Counted from the stretch's first letter, positions 1 to 7,938 are shown. The stretch: 64,000 nucleotides of DNA from Chthonobacter rhizosphaerae (GCF_013839525.1 NZ_JACDIS010000007.1:124001-188000); one strand, 5' to 3'. Made by a program: numbers and translations. Notes: generated from the letters alone by a model not told the origin.

Positions 1-189
1 CGCGGCCGCCGGAAGCCCCTGGGCGGGATCGCCGGGCTGCGCACCGGCCCCCATGCCCCCGCCGCCGGACGGCGCCGGCTGCATCATGGCCGGGTCCTGC
101 TGGGCCGGAGGCGTGCTGGTGTCCTGCGCGAAGGCGGCCGCAGGCAGGGCGGCCGAGGCCAACAGGATCGCAAAAAGTCTTCCGGTCAT
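1..189 (-). CDS. Secreted protein of unknown function, 5' part only
   Basis: The first 63 codons of a leftward gene run off the window edge. The start is an ATG preceded at six bases by GGAGGG (196-201). The product begins with a typical Sec signal peptide: a short basic start, a hydrophobic stretch of about 15 residues and an AFAQ cleavage region near residue 21. The exported part seen so far is low complexity, rich in Pro, Gln, Gly and Met. No family can be assigned from this fragment. A GGAAC-N17-GTT promoter lies just upstream, so the gene is probably part of the general stress regulon. Confidence 0.72.
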   Translation of the reverse strand, partial: MTGRLFAILLASAALPAAAFAQDTSTPPAQQDPAMMQPAPSGGGGMGAGAQPGDPAQGLPAAA

Positions 190-222
190 CTCGTACCCTC
201 CATGTTGATGAGATACCTGGTC

Positions 223-247
223 AACCGGACGTAGCCCGCATGGTTCC
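223..247 (-). promoter_or_regulatory. EcfG-type (general stress sigma) promoter for the leftward secreted-protein gene
   Basis: On the minus strand GGAAC (247-243) is followed after 17 bases by GTT (225-223), the alphaproteobacterial EcfG/RpoE2 consensus (GGAAC-N16/17-cGTT). A start of transcription about ten bases downstream would leave a leader of roughly 27 nt containing the GGAGGG ribosome site. Two other promoters in the window have exactly the same spacing. Confidence 0.65.
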
Positions 248-560
248 GAAATATCGCGCAGGAATCCAGAGTAGCTGGTTTCGGGTGCGCACTATTCGAA
301 CGCCGGCGATCGGCTGCTTCTTCTACTGGCGTCACACTGACGTCATATCACGAGGGGCGGAGGTCTGGTCCGCAGCGCGTCGTCGACCTTGAGCAGGAGA
401 CTGCATGTGCTTCGCACGTCTATTCTGCATGTCTATTCTGTAACGGCAGGAGCACAGCCGTCCGGCTGCTCCGCGCCACCCTTTCGGCCGTGCTCCGCCC
501 GTCCGTTCAACGCCCGCCCGCCGATCCCCGTCGACGGGCCGCGCCCCGCTCTGATATGCC
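248..560. other. Non-coding stretch upstream of apdP
   Basis: No convincing reading frame was found here. The stretch is less GC-rich than its surroundings near 250-350. It holds a two-copy near-perfect tandem repeat of about 13 bases (GTCTATTCTGCAT, then GTCTATTCTGTAA, about 418-442). It probably contains the promoter for apdP-secDF, but I could not fix promoter boxes. Confidence 0.4.
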
Positions 561-974
561 ATGGCGATGACGATGGCCGGCCGCCCCGACGCGCAGACGA
601 CCGAACCGGGCCCGGCGCCTGGGCGGCTCCGCGCGGCCGGCGCGGTCGTCGCGCTCCTCTTCGCCTATGTGGGCTTTCTGCTCGGAGCCCCCGCGCCGGA
701 CGTGCGGCCGGCGTCCGCCGGGTTCGGCGTCCAGGCGACCGGTGCCGCCCGTCATCTCGCCCCGCGCGCGGATGCCGGCGCGATCGCCGCCGCCGAGCGG
801 GCCGACCCGAAGGCGGCTCCGCCGCCGTCCGGCCGACCGGCGATCGGCGCGCAACCTGCCTTCCTTGCCGGCCGACGGGCTGTCGACCGGCCGCCGAACC
901 GGGCGTCTTCCGTGCGGGCGGCCGCGGTTCGCCGCGCCCACACGCCCCGCGCCCCTCCGTCCGCCGCCGCCTGA
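561..974 (+). CDS. apdP: ApdP-type secretion-monitoring arrest peptide upstream of secDF
   Basis: A 137-residue protein encoded immediately before secDF. Residues about 24-42 form one hydrophobic segment after an uncharged-to-basic N-terminus, followed by an ASA-G region that could be a signal cleavage site. The rest is low-complexity Ala/Pro/Arg. The protein ends in ...TPRAPPSAAA-stop: a RAPP motif four codons before the end. Known family facts: alphaproteobacterial ApdP peptides are exported nascent chains that stall ribosomes at RAPP and are encoded upstream of secDF, so that poor export raises SecDF synthesis. Position, export signal and motif all fit, although the sequence otherwise resembles nothing I recognise. 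The start is uncertain: ATG at 561, 567 and 573 are all in frame and none has a good ribosome site. Function is inferred. Confidence 0.72.
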   Translation: MAMTMAGRPDAQTTEPGPAPGRLRAAGAVVALLFAYVGFLLGAPAPDVRPASAGFGVQATGAARHLAPRADAGAIAAAERADPKAAPPPSGRPAIGAQPAFLAGRRAVDRPPNRASSVRAAAVRRAHTPRAPPSAAA

Positions 975-1042
975 TCGTCACCCTGATCAAGGCGCGTTCC
1001 TGCGCCGGCCGAAAAGCCGGACGCAGGAACGCCTGCACGGAC
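959..1042 (+). promoter_or_regulatory. Possible stall-responsive RNA structure controlling secDF translation
   Basis: A strong hairpin (arms 994-1009 and 1016-1032, about 16 pairs with one bulged base) lies between the apdP stop codon and the secDF start. GTCCG at 959-963, inside the RAPP-proximal codons, is complementary to CGGAC at 1038-1042, the only ribosome-site-like sequence before the secDF ATG at 1050. Pairing would close a larger stem over the hairpin and mask the start. A ribosome halted at RAPP (948-959) would cover 959-963 and free it. The complementarity is seen; the switch is inferred. Confidence 0.45.
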
Positions 1043-1049
1043 ATGTCTC

Positions 1050-3581
1050 ATGAAAACGTCACCCTGGCTCGTGGCCACCTACGTGGTCATCATCGCCCTC
1101 GGCATCCTCACGGCCCTGCCGAACATCGTTCCGAAAACCACCCTCGACGCCCTGCCCTCCTGGTTTCCCCGGACCCAGGTTTCCCTCGGCCTGGACCTGC
1201 GCGGCGGCTCCCACCTCGTCCTTGAGGTGGACGGCGCCGACCTGGTGAAGGAACGGCTCCAGACCCTCACCCAGGACTCGCGCCGGGCGCTCCGCGATGC
1301 CGGCGTCAACGATGCCACCATCCGCCGGTCCGACGCCCAGCTGACCATCCGCCTCGCCGAGGCGGGCCAGCGTCAGGCCGCCCTCGCGGCTCTCGCCCCG
1401 CTCGCCACCCCGGTCGGCCTGTCCGGCGGATCGGACCTCGCCTTCGGGGGCTCGGGCGAGACCATCACCGTCGCGCTCAACGAGGCCGGGCTCGCCGACC
1501 GGGCGAGCGCCGCGGTGGAACAGAGCCTGGAGATCATCCGCCAGCGCATCGACCAGGTCGGGGTCGCGGAGCCCACCATCCAGCGCGTTGGCGCCGACCG
1601 CATCCTTGTCCAGCTCCCCGGCGTCCAGGATCCGGCCCGGATCCGCGATCTTCTCGGCTCCACAGCCAAGATGACCTTCCATCTCCTCGCCGACACGCCG
1701 GCCGATGAAGGCGCGGTGCCGCCCGGGGTGACGCTCCTGAAGGATGCGGCGGGCCGAGCCTATCCGGTGGACGACCGGGTCGAACTCACCGGCGACCGCC
1801 TCACCGACGCCCGCGCCGGCTTCGACCCGAGCACCCGAGAGCCCCTCGTCACCTTCCGCTTCGACACCGCCGGCTCGGCCCGGTTCGCCGAGATCACCCG
1901 CACGCACGTCGGCAAGCCGTTCGCCATCGTGCTCGACCAGACCGTGCTGTCGGCGCCGGTCATCCGCGAGCCGATCACCGGCGGCTCCGGACAGATCTCC
2001 GGCAGTTTCACCGTCGAGGAGGCGACCGATCTCGCGGCGCTCCTGCGCGCCGGCGCCCTGCCGGCCAAGCTCACCGTCATCGAGGAGCGGACCGTGGGCG
2101 CGGACCTCGGCGCCGACGCCATCGAGATGGGCATCGTCACGGGCCTCGTCGGGTTCGGCCTCGTGGTCGGCTTCATGGTGGTGCTCTACGGAGCCTGGGG
2201 CCTCCTCGCCAACCTGGCGCTCGGGCTGAACGTGGTGCTCACCTTCGCGGGCCTGTCGCTTCTCGGGGCGACGCTGACGCTGCCCGGCATCGCCGGCATC
2301 GTGCTCGGCATCGGCCTCGCGGTCGACGCCAACGTGCTGATCAACGAGCGCATCCGGGAGGAGACCGCCAAGGGCCGCAGCGCCATCGCGGCCCTGGACG
2401 CGGGCTTCAAGCGCGCCTACGCCACCATCGTGGACAGCAACGTCACGGCGCTCATCGCCACCGTGCTGCTGTTCTGGTTCGGCTCCGGCCCGGTGCGCGG
2501 CTTCGCCGTCACCATGGGCCTCGGCATCGCCATCTCGATGTTCACGGCCGTTTCCATCGTGCGCGTCATCATGATGGCCATCGTGCGTCGGCGGAAGCTG
2601 AAGCGGCTGGAGATCAAGCCGCTCTTCCCGGTCCGGCTGATCCCGGACGGCACCCGCATCCGCTTCATGCGGGCGCGCTTCTTCGGCATCGGCTTCTCGG
2701 CCGTGCTGTCGCTCGCGTCGCTGGTGCTGTTCGTGACGCCCGGCCTCAACTACGGCGTCGACTTCCGCGGCGGCATCCAGATGGAGGTGGTGACCGAGCG
2801 GCCTGCCGACCTCGCGGCCTTCCGCTCCAGCCTCGGCGAACTCGGCCTCGGCGAAGTGGCCCTTCAGGCCTTCGGCGACGACCGGCATGTCCTGGTGCGG
2901 GTGGAGCGTCAGCCCGGCGGCGAGGAGGCGCAGACGGCGGCGGTGGAGCGGCTGAAGGCGGAGGTGCGCGCCATCGATGCCACGGCCGCCGTGGAACGGA
3001 CCGAGGTGGTCGGCCCGAAGGTCTCCGGCGAACTCGCCACCGCCGGCATCCTGTCGGTGGTGCTCGCCAGCCTCGCGATGCTCGTCTACATCTGGGCGCG
3101 TTTCGAGTGGCCGTTCGCGGTCGGCGCCATCGCCACCCTGGTGCTGGACGTGACGAAGACCATCGGCTTCTTCGCCCTCACCGGCCTCGACTTCAACCTC
3201 ACCGCCATCGCGGCGCTCCTGACGCTGGTCGGCTACTCGGTCAACGACAAGGTCGTGGTCTACGACCGCATGCGCGAGAACATGCGGCTCTACAAGGCGA
3301 TGCCGCTGCGGGAGATCATCGACCTCTCCATCAACGAAACCCTCGCCCGCAGCCTCTACACCTCCGTCACCGCCTTCCTGTCGCTTCTTCCCATGGCGAT
3401 CTGGGGCGGCAGCGCGGTGGAAAGCTTCGCCGTGCCGATGATCTTCGGCATCGTGATCGCCGCGTCCTCGTCGGTCTTCATCGCCGCGCCCATCCTGCTC
3501 TTCCTGGGCGACTGGCGGAAGAAGCGCGCGTCCGCAACCGCGACCGCCGTCGAGACCCCGGCCGAAAGGCTCCCGGCCTGA
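1050..3581 (+). CDS. secDF: Fused protein translocase subunit SecDF
   Basis: An 843-residue inner-membrane protein that combines SecD and SecF, which use the proton gradient to pull preproteins through SecYEG into the periplasm. The SecD half has a first membrane helix (about 6-24), the conserved DLRGG motif at 49-53, a large periplasmic region, then a bundle of membrane helices around residues 360-520. The SecF half begins near residue 540 with its own first helix, carries NYGVDFRGG near residue 568, and ends with five further helices and a short basic tail. There is no yajC next to it, unlike the standard secD/secF locus, so this may be a second, specialised copy. The preceding apdP gene suggests induction when export is impaired. 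Confidence 0.95.
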   Translation: MKTSPWLVATYVVIIALGILTALPNIVPKTTLDALPSWFPRTQVSLGLDLRGGSHLVLEVDGADLVKERLQTLTQDSRRALRDAGVNDATIRRSDAQLTIRLAEAGQRQAALAALAPLATPVGLSGGSDLAFGGSGETITVALNEAGLADRASAAVEQSLEIIRQRIDQVGVAEPTIQRVGADRILVQLPGVQDPARIRDLLGSTAKMTFHLLADTPADEGAVPPGVTLLKDAAGRAYPVDDRVELTGDRLTDARAGFDPSTREPLVTFRFDTAGSARFAEITRTHVGKPFAIVLDQTVLSAPVIREPITGGSGQISGSFTVEEATDLAALLRAGALPAKLTVIEERTVGADLGADAIEMGIVTGLVGFGLVVGFMVVLYGAWGLLANLALGLNVVLTFAGLSLLGATLTLPGIAGIVLGIGLAVDANVLINERIREETAKGRSAIAALDAGFKRAYATIVDSNVTALIATVLLFWFGSGPVRGFAVTMGLGIAISMFTAVSIVRVIMMAIVRRRKLKRLEIKPLFPVRLIPDGTRIRFMRARFFGIGFSAVLSLASLVLFVTPGLNYGVDFRGGIQMEVVTERPADLAAFRSSLGELGLGEVALQAFGDDRHVLVRVERQPGGEEAQTAAVERLKAEVRAIDATAAVERTEVVGPKVSGELATAGILSVVLASLAMLVYIWARFEWPFAVGAIATLVLDVTKTIGFFALTGLDFNLTAIAALLTLVGYSVNDKVVVYDRMRENMRLYKAMPLREIIDLSINETLARSLYTSVTAFLSLLPMAIWGGSAVESFAVPMIFGIVIAASSSVFIAAPILLFLGDWRKKRASATATAVETPAERLPA

Positions 3582-3784
3582 GACCCCTGGCCGCCGCGCC
3601 CGCGGCGGCCAGCCTCCCCGCCATCGGTCACGAAGACCCGACGCCTGCGACCCCGTCGGGCCGCAGGCGCAGGATAAGTCTGTTCGCATACGCACAATTT
3701 TCAACCGCCGGCTCACCATCGCCGCCGCCAAGCCGGATTGGTTAATTCTCCGACAACGGAAGGTCAGAAATATCGAGCTCAGCG

Positions 3785-3810
3785 GGAACTTGACGTGCCA
3801 ACATATGTTA
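3785..3810 (+). promoter_or_regulatory. EcfG-type promoter for the response regulator at 3845
   Basis: GGAAC (3785-3789), 17 bases, then GTTA (3807-3810). Transcription would begin near 3817. This leaves about 28 nt of leader and makes the upstream ATG at 3821 nearly leaderless, which supports the downstream start at 3845. Confidence 0.65.
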
Positions 3811-3844
3811 ACGGGGCTCAATGGCTGGTTCGGAGGTGCGGCCC

Positions 3845-4180
3845 ATGATCCTCGTCGTGGAAGACGAACCGATACCGTTGATGCTGGCGCAGGACGTGCT
3901 GGAGGAAGCGGGTTACGACACGATGGCGGTGAGCACGGCGGACGAGGCGCTCGCTCTTCTGGAGGCTCGTCCCGACGACATCGACATCGTGTTCACCGAC
4001 GTCCGGATGCCCGGCTCGATCGATGGTCTGGAACTCGCGCGGATCGTCTGCGGCCGGTGGCCGGACAAGCGCGTCATCATCACGTCCGGACACCTGTCGG
4101 CCGCCGAGGCCGCGCCCCATTGCGTTCGGTTCGTGTGCAAGCCGTGGACGACGGTCGATCTCCTGAACGTGGTGATCTGA
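3845..4180 (+). CDS. Single-domain response regulator
   Basis: A 111-residue receiver domain with no output domain. The acidic pocket (E6, D7), the phospho-acceptor D52 (in VFTDVRMPG), the switch residues T80/S81 and the conserved K99 are all present, so it should be phosphorylated by a histidine kinase or act as a phosphate sink. The start at 3845 is chosen because GGAGG lies eight bases upstream; an in-frame ATG at 3821 lacks such a site. The EcfG promoter upstream suggests it belongs to the general stress response, where single-domain receivers of alphaproteobacteria are known to act with HWE/HisKA2 kinases. That role is inference; no kinase gene is nearby. It ends two bases from the convergent receiver gene. 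Confidence 0.9.
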   Translation: MILVVEDEPIPLMLAQDVLEEAGYDTMAVSTADEALALLEARPDDIDIVFTDVRMPGSIDGLELARIVCGRWPDKRVIITSGHLSAAEAAPHCVRFVCKPWTTVDLLNVVI

Positions 4181-4182
4181 CC

Positions 4183-4551
4183 TCAGGCCGACGGCGCCGG
4201 ACCGCCCAGCATGTCGGCGAGCCGGTCTCGGATGGCCGTGAAGGCGAAAGGCTTTCCCACCCAGTACGCCCCCGGAACCGGATGGTCCGACGGCATATGG
4301 CCGGAGGTGATCAGCACCGGCACGCCCTTGGCCGCCATGGCGGCCGCGCAGTCCATCAGGTCGCCGTCGCGCAGGGTGAGATCCAGGACGGCGGCATCGC
4401 ACTCGTTGGCGGTCAGCCAGTCCATCACCTCGCGGCACGTGGCGAACGGCCCGGCCGTGCGCGCCCCGAGATCCGCCACCACGTCCTCCAGGCCGAGGCT
4501 GATCACCGCCTCATCCTCGGCGATGAGAACTGTCTTGCGTGTGCTGTTCAT
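4183..4551 (-). CDS. Single-domain response regulator
   Basis: A 122-residue receiver domain reading toward the previous gene. It has the acidic residues E12/D13, phospho-acceptor D57 (AVLDLTLRDG), TS at the switch position and the conserved Lys in the VGKPF motif. The pattern LDLTLRDG and VGKPF is typical of receivers that work with HWE-type kinases in Rhizobiales. The ATG at 4551 has GTGGGG about ten bases upstream and is preferred to a TTG nine bases earlier. No EcfG promoter is visible on its side, so it is probably controlled separately from its partner. The partner kinase is unknown. Confidence 0.9.
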   Translation of the reverse strand: MNSTRKTVLIAEDEAVISLGLEDVVADLGARTAGPFATCREVMDWLTANECDAAVLDLTLRDGDLMDCAAAMAAKGVPVLITSGHMPSDHPVPGAYWVGKPFAFTAIRDRLADMLGGPAPSA

Positions 4552-4898
4552 GTCGGGCAAGCCCCACCGAAGGACCAGGCGTAGTGCACTGAAGTGCGCT
4601 AAGGTGGTCCCGGCCTCCGGACATTCAAGACCCGGAGGGCACCGGATGCCACATCGTCACTGTATGCGAATTCCCATACCAATGACAGGCTTACGGCCAA
4701 CGTCGGGAAGGTGGTGAGATCCGCGGCGACCGGGAACTCGCGAGCTCTGCCCGAGCGGGCCGGCCCGCGCATCCATGCGGGATGCCGGTACACCTCTGGA
4801 CGTTCGCGAAAGCGCCGCCCTTTTTGCGACCTTAAGCCGCGAACGGCCGGGACCTTCCGAACCCGTCCGAAAACAGAATGCCAAGTGCTTGGAAGGAT
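4552..4898. other. Non-coding stretch between a response regulator and tRNA-Lys
   Basis: I see no gene, repeat or clear terminator here. It must hold the promoter of the leftward receiver gene and the 3' trailer of the leftward tRNA. Confidence 0.4.
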
Positions 4899-4974
<76 letters not shown>

Positions 4975-5120
4975 GACCAGGGCCGGCGGCGTGGTTGCGC
5001 CGTCCCGTTGGGATGGCGGGCTTATAGCCGGGGGCGCGGCGGGCCGCAACCCCCTTTGTGCGCCGAACCGTCATTTTGCTGCCAAGCATCTGGCAGCACA
5101 CGACAATTCGGCTTGGAAGA

Positions 5121-5155
5121 GGCCTCTCCGCAGCGCGTTCGCCCAAGGAGAGGCC
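5121..5155 (-). terminator. Stem-loop downstream of leuA
   Basis: A perfect nine-base inverted repeat (5121-5129 with 5147-5155) with a 17-base loop starts 11 bases after the leuA stop codon. On the minus strand it is followed by TCTTCC rather than a long T run. It is probably the leuA terminator. Confidence 0.5.
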
Positions 5156-5165
5156 CCGGTCCGGC

Positions 5166-6734
5166 TCAGACCGCCACGGCCTGCGGGTTCACCCGGCCGC
5201 GGTTGCCGCCGAGTTTGTTCACGGCGGCGACGTAGGCCTTGGCGGAGGCGACCAGCGTGTCGGTGTCGGCGGCGCGGCCCGTCACCTGGCGGCCCTGCTC
5301 CTCCAGGCGCACGGCCACCTCGGCCTGGGCGTCGGTGCCTTCGGTCACCGCGCTCACCTGGTAGAGGCGCAGCGTCGCCTCGTGGGGGACGATGGCCTTG
5401 ATGGCGTTGAACGTGGCGTCCACCGGTCCGTCGCCGTTCGCCATCTTGGTCACGTGGGTGCCGTCGAGGTCCAGCGTGATGGTGGCGGTCTGCGGGCCCG
5501 CGGTGCCGGCGATCACCGTGAGGGCGATCACCTTGATGCCCTCCGCGCTCGCCTGCAGCTCGTCGGAGACCAGCGCCTCGATGTCCTCGTCGAACACCTG
5601 CTTCTTCTTGTCGGCCAGGTCCTTGAAGCGCCGGAAGGCGTCCTCGACGGCGTTGTCGCCGAGATCGAAGCCCAGGTCCTTCAGCTTCTCCTTGAAGGCG
5701 TGGCGGCCGGAGTGCTTGCCCATCACCAGCGAGGTCGACTTCACGCCCACATCCTCCGGGCGCATGATCTCGTAGGTCTGGGCGTTCTTCAGCATGCCGT
5801 CCTGGTGGATGCCGCTCTCGTGGGCGAAGGCGTTCTGGCCGACGATCGCCTTGTTGTACTGCACCGGGAAGGCGGAGGCGCTGGACACCAGCTTGGACGC
5901 CCTCACCAGCATCTGCGACTTCACGCCGGTCACGAAGGGCAGCACATCGCCGCGGGTGCGGATGGCCATCACCACCTCCTCCAGCGCCGCGTTGCCCGCG
6001 CGCTCGCCGAGGCCGTTGATGGTGCACTCGATCTGCCGGGCGCCCGCCCGGATGCCGGCCAGCGAGTTGGCCACCGCCATGCCGAGGTCGTCGTGGCAGT
6101 GGGTGGAGAACACCGCCTTGTCGGCGTTCGGCACCCGGTCGAGCAGCATGCGGATCAGGGCGTAGTATTCCTCCGGCACCGAATAGCCGACCGTGTCCGG
6201 GATGTTGATGGTGGTGGCGCCGGCCTTGATGGCGGCCTCCACGCACCGGCAGAGGAAGTCGTGCTCGGTGCGCGAGCCGTCCTCGGCGGACCACTCCACG
6301 TCGTCCGTCCACTGGCGGGCGCGGGTCACCGACGCGATCACCTTCTCATAGACCGCCTCAGGCTCCAGCTGCAGCTTGTACTTCATGTGCAGCGGCGACG
6401 TGGAGATGAAGGTGTGGATGCGCTTGGCGTGAGCGTGCTTCAGCGCCTCGCCGGCCCGGTCGATGTCGTTGGCGGACGCGCGGGCGAGGCCGCACACGAC
6501 GGCGCGCTTCATCCGCTTGGCGATCTCCGACACGGCCTCGAAGTCGCCGTTGGAGGCGATCGGGAAGCCGGCCTCGATCACGTCGACGCCCATGTCGTCG
6601 AGGAGCTCGGCCACCTGCAGCTTCTCGTCGAGGGTCATCGATGCGCCGGGCGACTGCTCCCCGTCGCGCAGCGTGGTGTCGAAGATCACGATGCGGTCCT
6701 TGGAGGCGGCGGAGGCGGATACGGCGTCGGTCAT
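5166..6734 (-). CDS. leuA: 2-isopropylmalate synthase
   Basis: A 522-residue enzyme that condenses acetyl-CoA with 2-oxoisovalerate, the committed step of leucine synthesis. The TIM-barrel domain carries the DTTLRDGEQSPG signature (19-30), the metal-binding HCH motif (H212, H214) and the NGLGERAGN motif. The C-terminal third (about 400-522) is the LeuA regulatory domain that binds leucine for feedback inhibition. The start has AAGGA eight bases upstream. The gene is preceded by a leader peptide with a run of leucine codons, so synthesis is probably also controlled by attenuation. Confidence 0.97.
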   Translation of the reverse strand: MTDAVSASAASKDRIVIFDTTLRDGEQSPGASMTLDEKLQVAELLDDMGVDVIEAGFPIASNGDFEAVSEIAKRMKRAVVCGLARASANDIDRAGEALKHAHAKRIHTFISTSPLHMKYKLQLEPEAVYEKVIASVTRARQWTDDVEWSAEDGSRTEHDFLCRCVEAAIKAGATTINIPDTVGYSVPEEYYALIRMLLDRVPNADKAVFSTHCHDDLGMAVANSLAGIRAGARQIECTINGLGERAGNAALEEVVMAIRTRGDVLPFVTGVKSQMLVRASKLVSSASAFPVQYNKAIVGQNAFAHESGIHQDGMLKNAQTYEIMRPEDVGVKSTSLVMGKHSGRHAFKEKLKDLGFDLGDNAVEDAFRRFKDLADKKKQVFDEDIEALVSDELQASAEGIKVIALTVIAGTAGPQTATITLDLDGTHVTKMANGDGPVDATFNAIKAIVPHEATLRLYQVSAVTEGTDAQAEVAVRLEEQGRQVTGRAADTDTLVASAKAYVAAVNKLGGNRGRVNPQAVAV

Positions 6735-6860
6735 GCTGGTCGTCCTTCGAAGTCGTGTCGGACCCGGAGCGGTGCGCCTCAGGCTGTCATGGCGCTCTTT
6801 GTGCTCGAACGGGAAAGTCGGTCGGATGAAGGAGCGGTGCTCCTCCCGCGGCTCGGTCGT

Positions 6861-6904
6861 CCCCTGAGTGCCCGGCCATGAACAGGCCAGCCGACGCTCA
6901 GGGG
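6861..6904 (-). promoter_or_regulatory. Leader hairpin of the leuA attenuator
   Basis: On the minus strand CCCCTGAG (6904-6897) and CTCAGGGG (6868-6861) form an eight-base stem that includes the stop codon of the leader peptide, with an inner GGCC...GGCC pairing. The 3' arm can alternatively pair with a CCTGAGG at 6783-6777. A second small hairpin (AGGAGC/GCTCCT) lies at 6830-6844. No strong T-run terminator was found, so whether control acts on transcription or on leuA translation is open. Confidence 0.5.
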
Positions 6905-7035
6905 CGGCTAAGGAGAAGCGTAAGCGAAAGCAGCCCGGCGCGGGGCGCCAGGGCGGACAAGGCAGCGGAAAGGGTCCGCGCGGACAGGATGTGCCGCTCG
7001 GCGGTCGATGCGATCGGATGAGCCGCGATCGTCAT
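6898..7035 (-). CDS. Leucine-rich leader peptide of leuA
   Basis: A 45-codon frame reads toward leuA and stops 163 bases before it. Near its end it reads GLLSLTLLLSRP-stop: six leucine codons in eight. This is the classic arrangement of an attenuation leader: when charged tRNA-Leu is scarce the ribosome stalls in this run and changes folding of the hairpin that overlaps the stop codon. The ATG at 7035 has only a weak ribosome site, so the peptide may begin later. The peptide itself is expected to have no other function. Confidence 0.6.
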   Translation of the reverse strand: MTIAAHPIASTAERHILSARTLSAALSALAPRAGLLSLTLLLSRP

Positions 7036-7281
7036 GAGGACCAGTCTCGTCTCGTGCCTCGGGCGGCGAATGATGGCGCGCCCATGGGTGACGGCGTTTG
7101 TGCCCCAACGAAATCGCGATTGCAAGCGCGACCGCGCCCGCCCCCCTCGCCTGTCCCGCCGGACGCCCTTGCCTCCTTCAGCCCGCAAAGCGTGGCGCGG
7201 CGGCGCTTTACAGGACGCTCCGATGCCATACCTTGTTCTTGGCGGCCGGGCGGACACGGCCATGAGGGAGGAGAGCACCTG

Positions 7282-7794
7282 GTGACGCGATTTCCAGTCC
7301 TCGCGGCGATCGCCTTCGCGGCCGGCCTCGCCGCGCCCCACGCGTCCGCCGAGCCGCGGCGCGTCATTCTGCTCGACACGCAGTACGAGGCCGAGGGCGC
7401 CGGTGAGACCGACGAAACCCGCGCCGCGGACCTGAAGCGGGTGGAGATGATCGAGGAGCGGTTGAAGGCCCATGTGGCCGCCGCCACCGCCGACTACGCG
7501 GTCGTCGAGAACGAGGCGGTCTCCGCCGAGATCAACGACTACAACCTCGGCTCCTGCGGCCGCTGCGAACTCGCCCTCGGCCGCAAGGCCGGCGCAGACT
7601 TCGTGATGATCACGACAGTGCAGAAGGTGTCCAGCATCCTGATCAACCTGCAGGTTTTCGTCTACTCGGTGGCGGACGGCAGCACGGTGGCGGCGGGCGG
7701 CACGGTCCTCCACGCCAACACCGACGCGGACTGGCGGCGCGGGATCGACTCCATCGCCCGCAACCGGCTGAACCTGCCGAAGCCTCCGGCCTGA
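7282..7794 (+). CDS. DUF2380 periplasmic protein
   Basis: A 170-residue exported protein with a signal peptide (cleavage near ASA, residue about 20). The mature part matches my knowledge of DUF2380: an acidic linker, a central CGRC pair, then an alternating-hydrophobic core and the terminal DWRRGIDSIARNRL signature. Members are often found in methylotrophs and other alphaproteobacteria. The biochemical role is unknown. The GTG start at 7282 has a GGGAGGAG ribosome site. The CGRC motif could form a disulphide, but this is only suggested by spacing. It is transcribed divergently from leuA. Confidence 0.8.
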   Translation: MTRFPVLAAIAFAAGLAAPHASAEPRRVILLDTQYEAEGAGETDETRAADLKRVEMIEERLKAHVAAATADYAVVENEAVSAEINDYNLGSCGRCELALGRKAGADFVMITTVQKVSSILINLQVFVYSVADGSTVAAGGTVLHANTDADWRRGIDSIARNRLNLPKPPA

Positions 7795-7912
7795 CCGGCC
7801 ACCCGCTACCAAGTGGTCGCGCGTCGAGCCGGCACCGGACGGCCCCTCCCTTCCCTGCCCCACCATCGCCTCCGGCCCGGGCGCGAGAAGAGTTCGGCGC
7901 GTGCTGAGGCAC

Positions 7913-7938
7913 GGAACACTCCCGCGCCGGGCGTGTTT
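7913..7938 (+). promoter_or_regulatory. EcfG-type promoter for the DUF1328 gene
   Basis: GGAAC (7913-7917), 17 bases, GTTT (7935-7938), about 50 bases before the start codon. DUF1328 genes are commonly members of the general stress regulon in this class, so promoter and product agree. Confidence 0.72.

Noticed and set aside
1059-3821. A 920-codon antisense frame across secDF
   Set aside because: His/Asp/Glu/Arg-rich shadow of secDF codons, with no ribosome site or recognisable domain.
6830-6844. AGGAGC/GCTCCT hairpin considered as the leuA attenuator terminator
   Set aside because: Short stem and no T run after it on the minus strand; kept only as a possible part of the leader fold.
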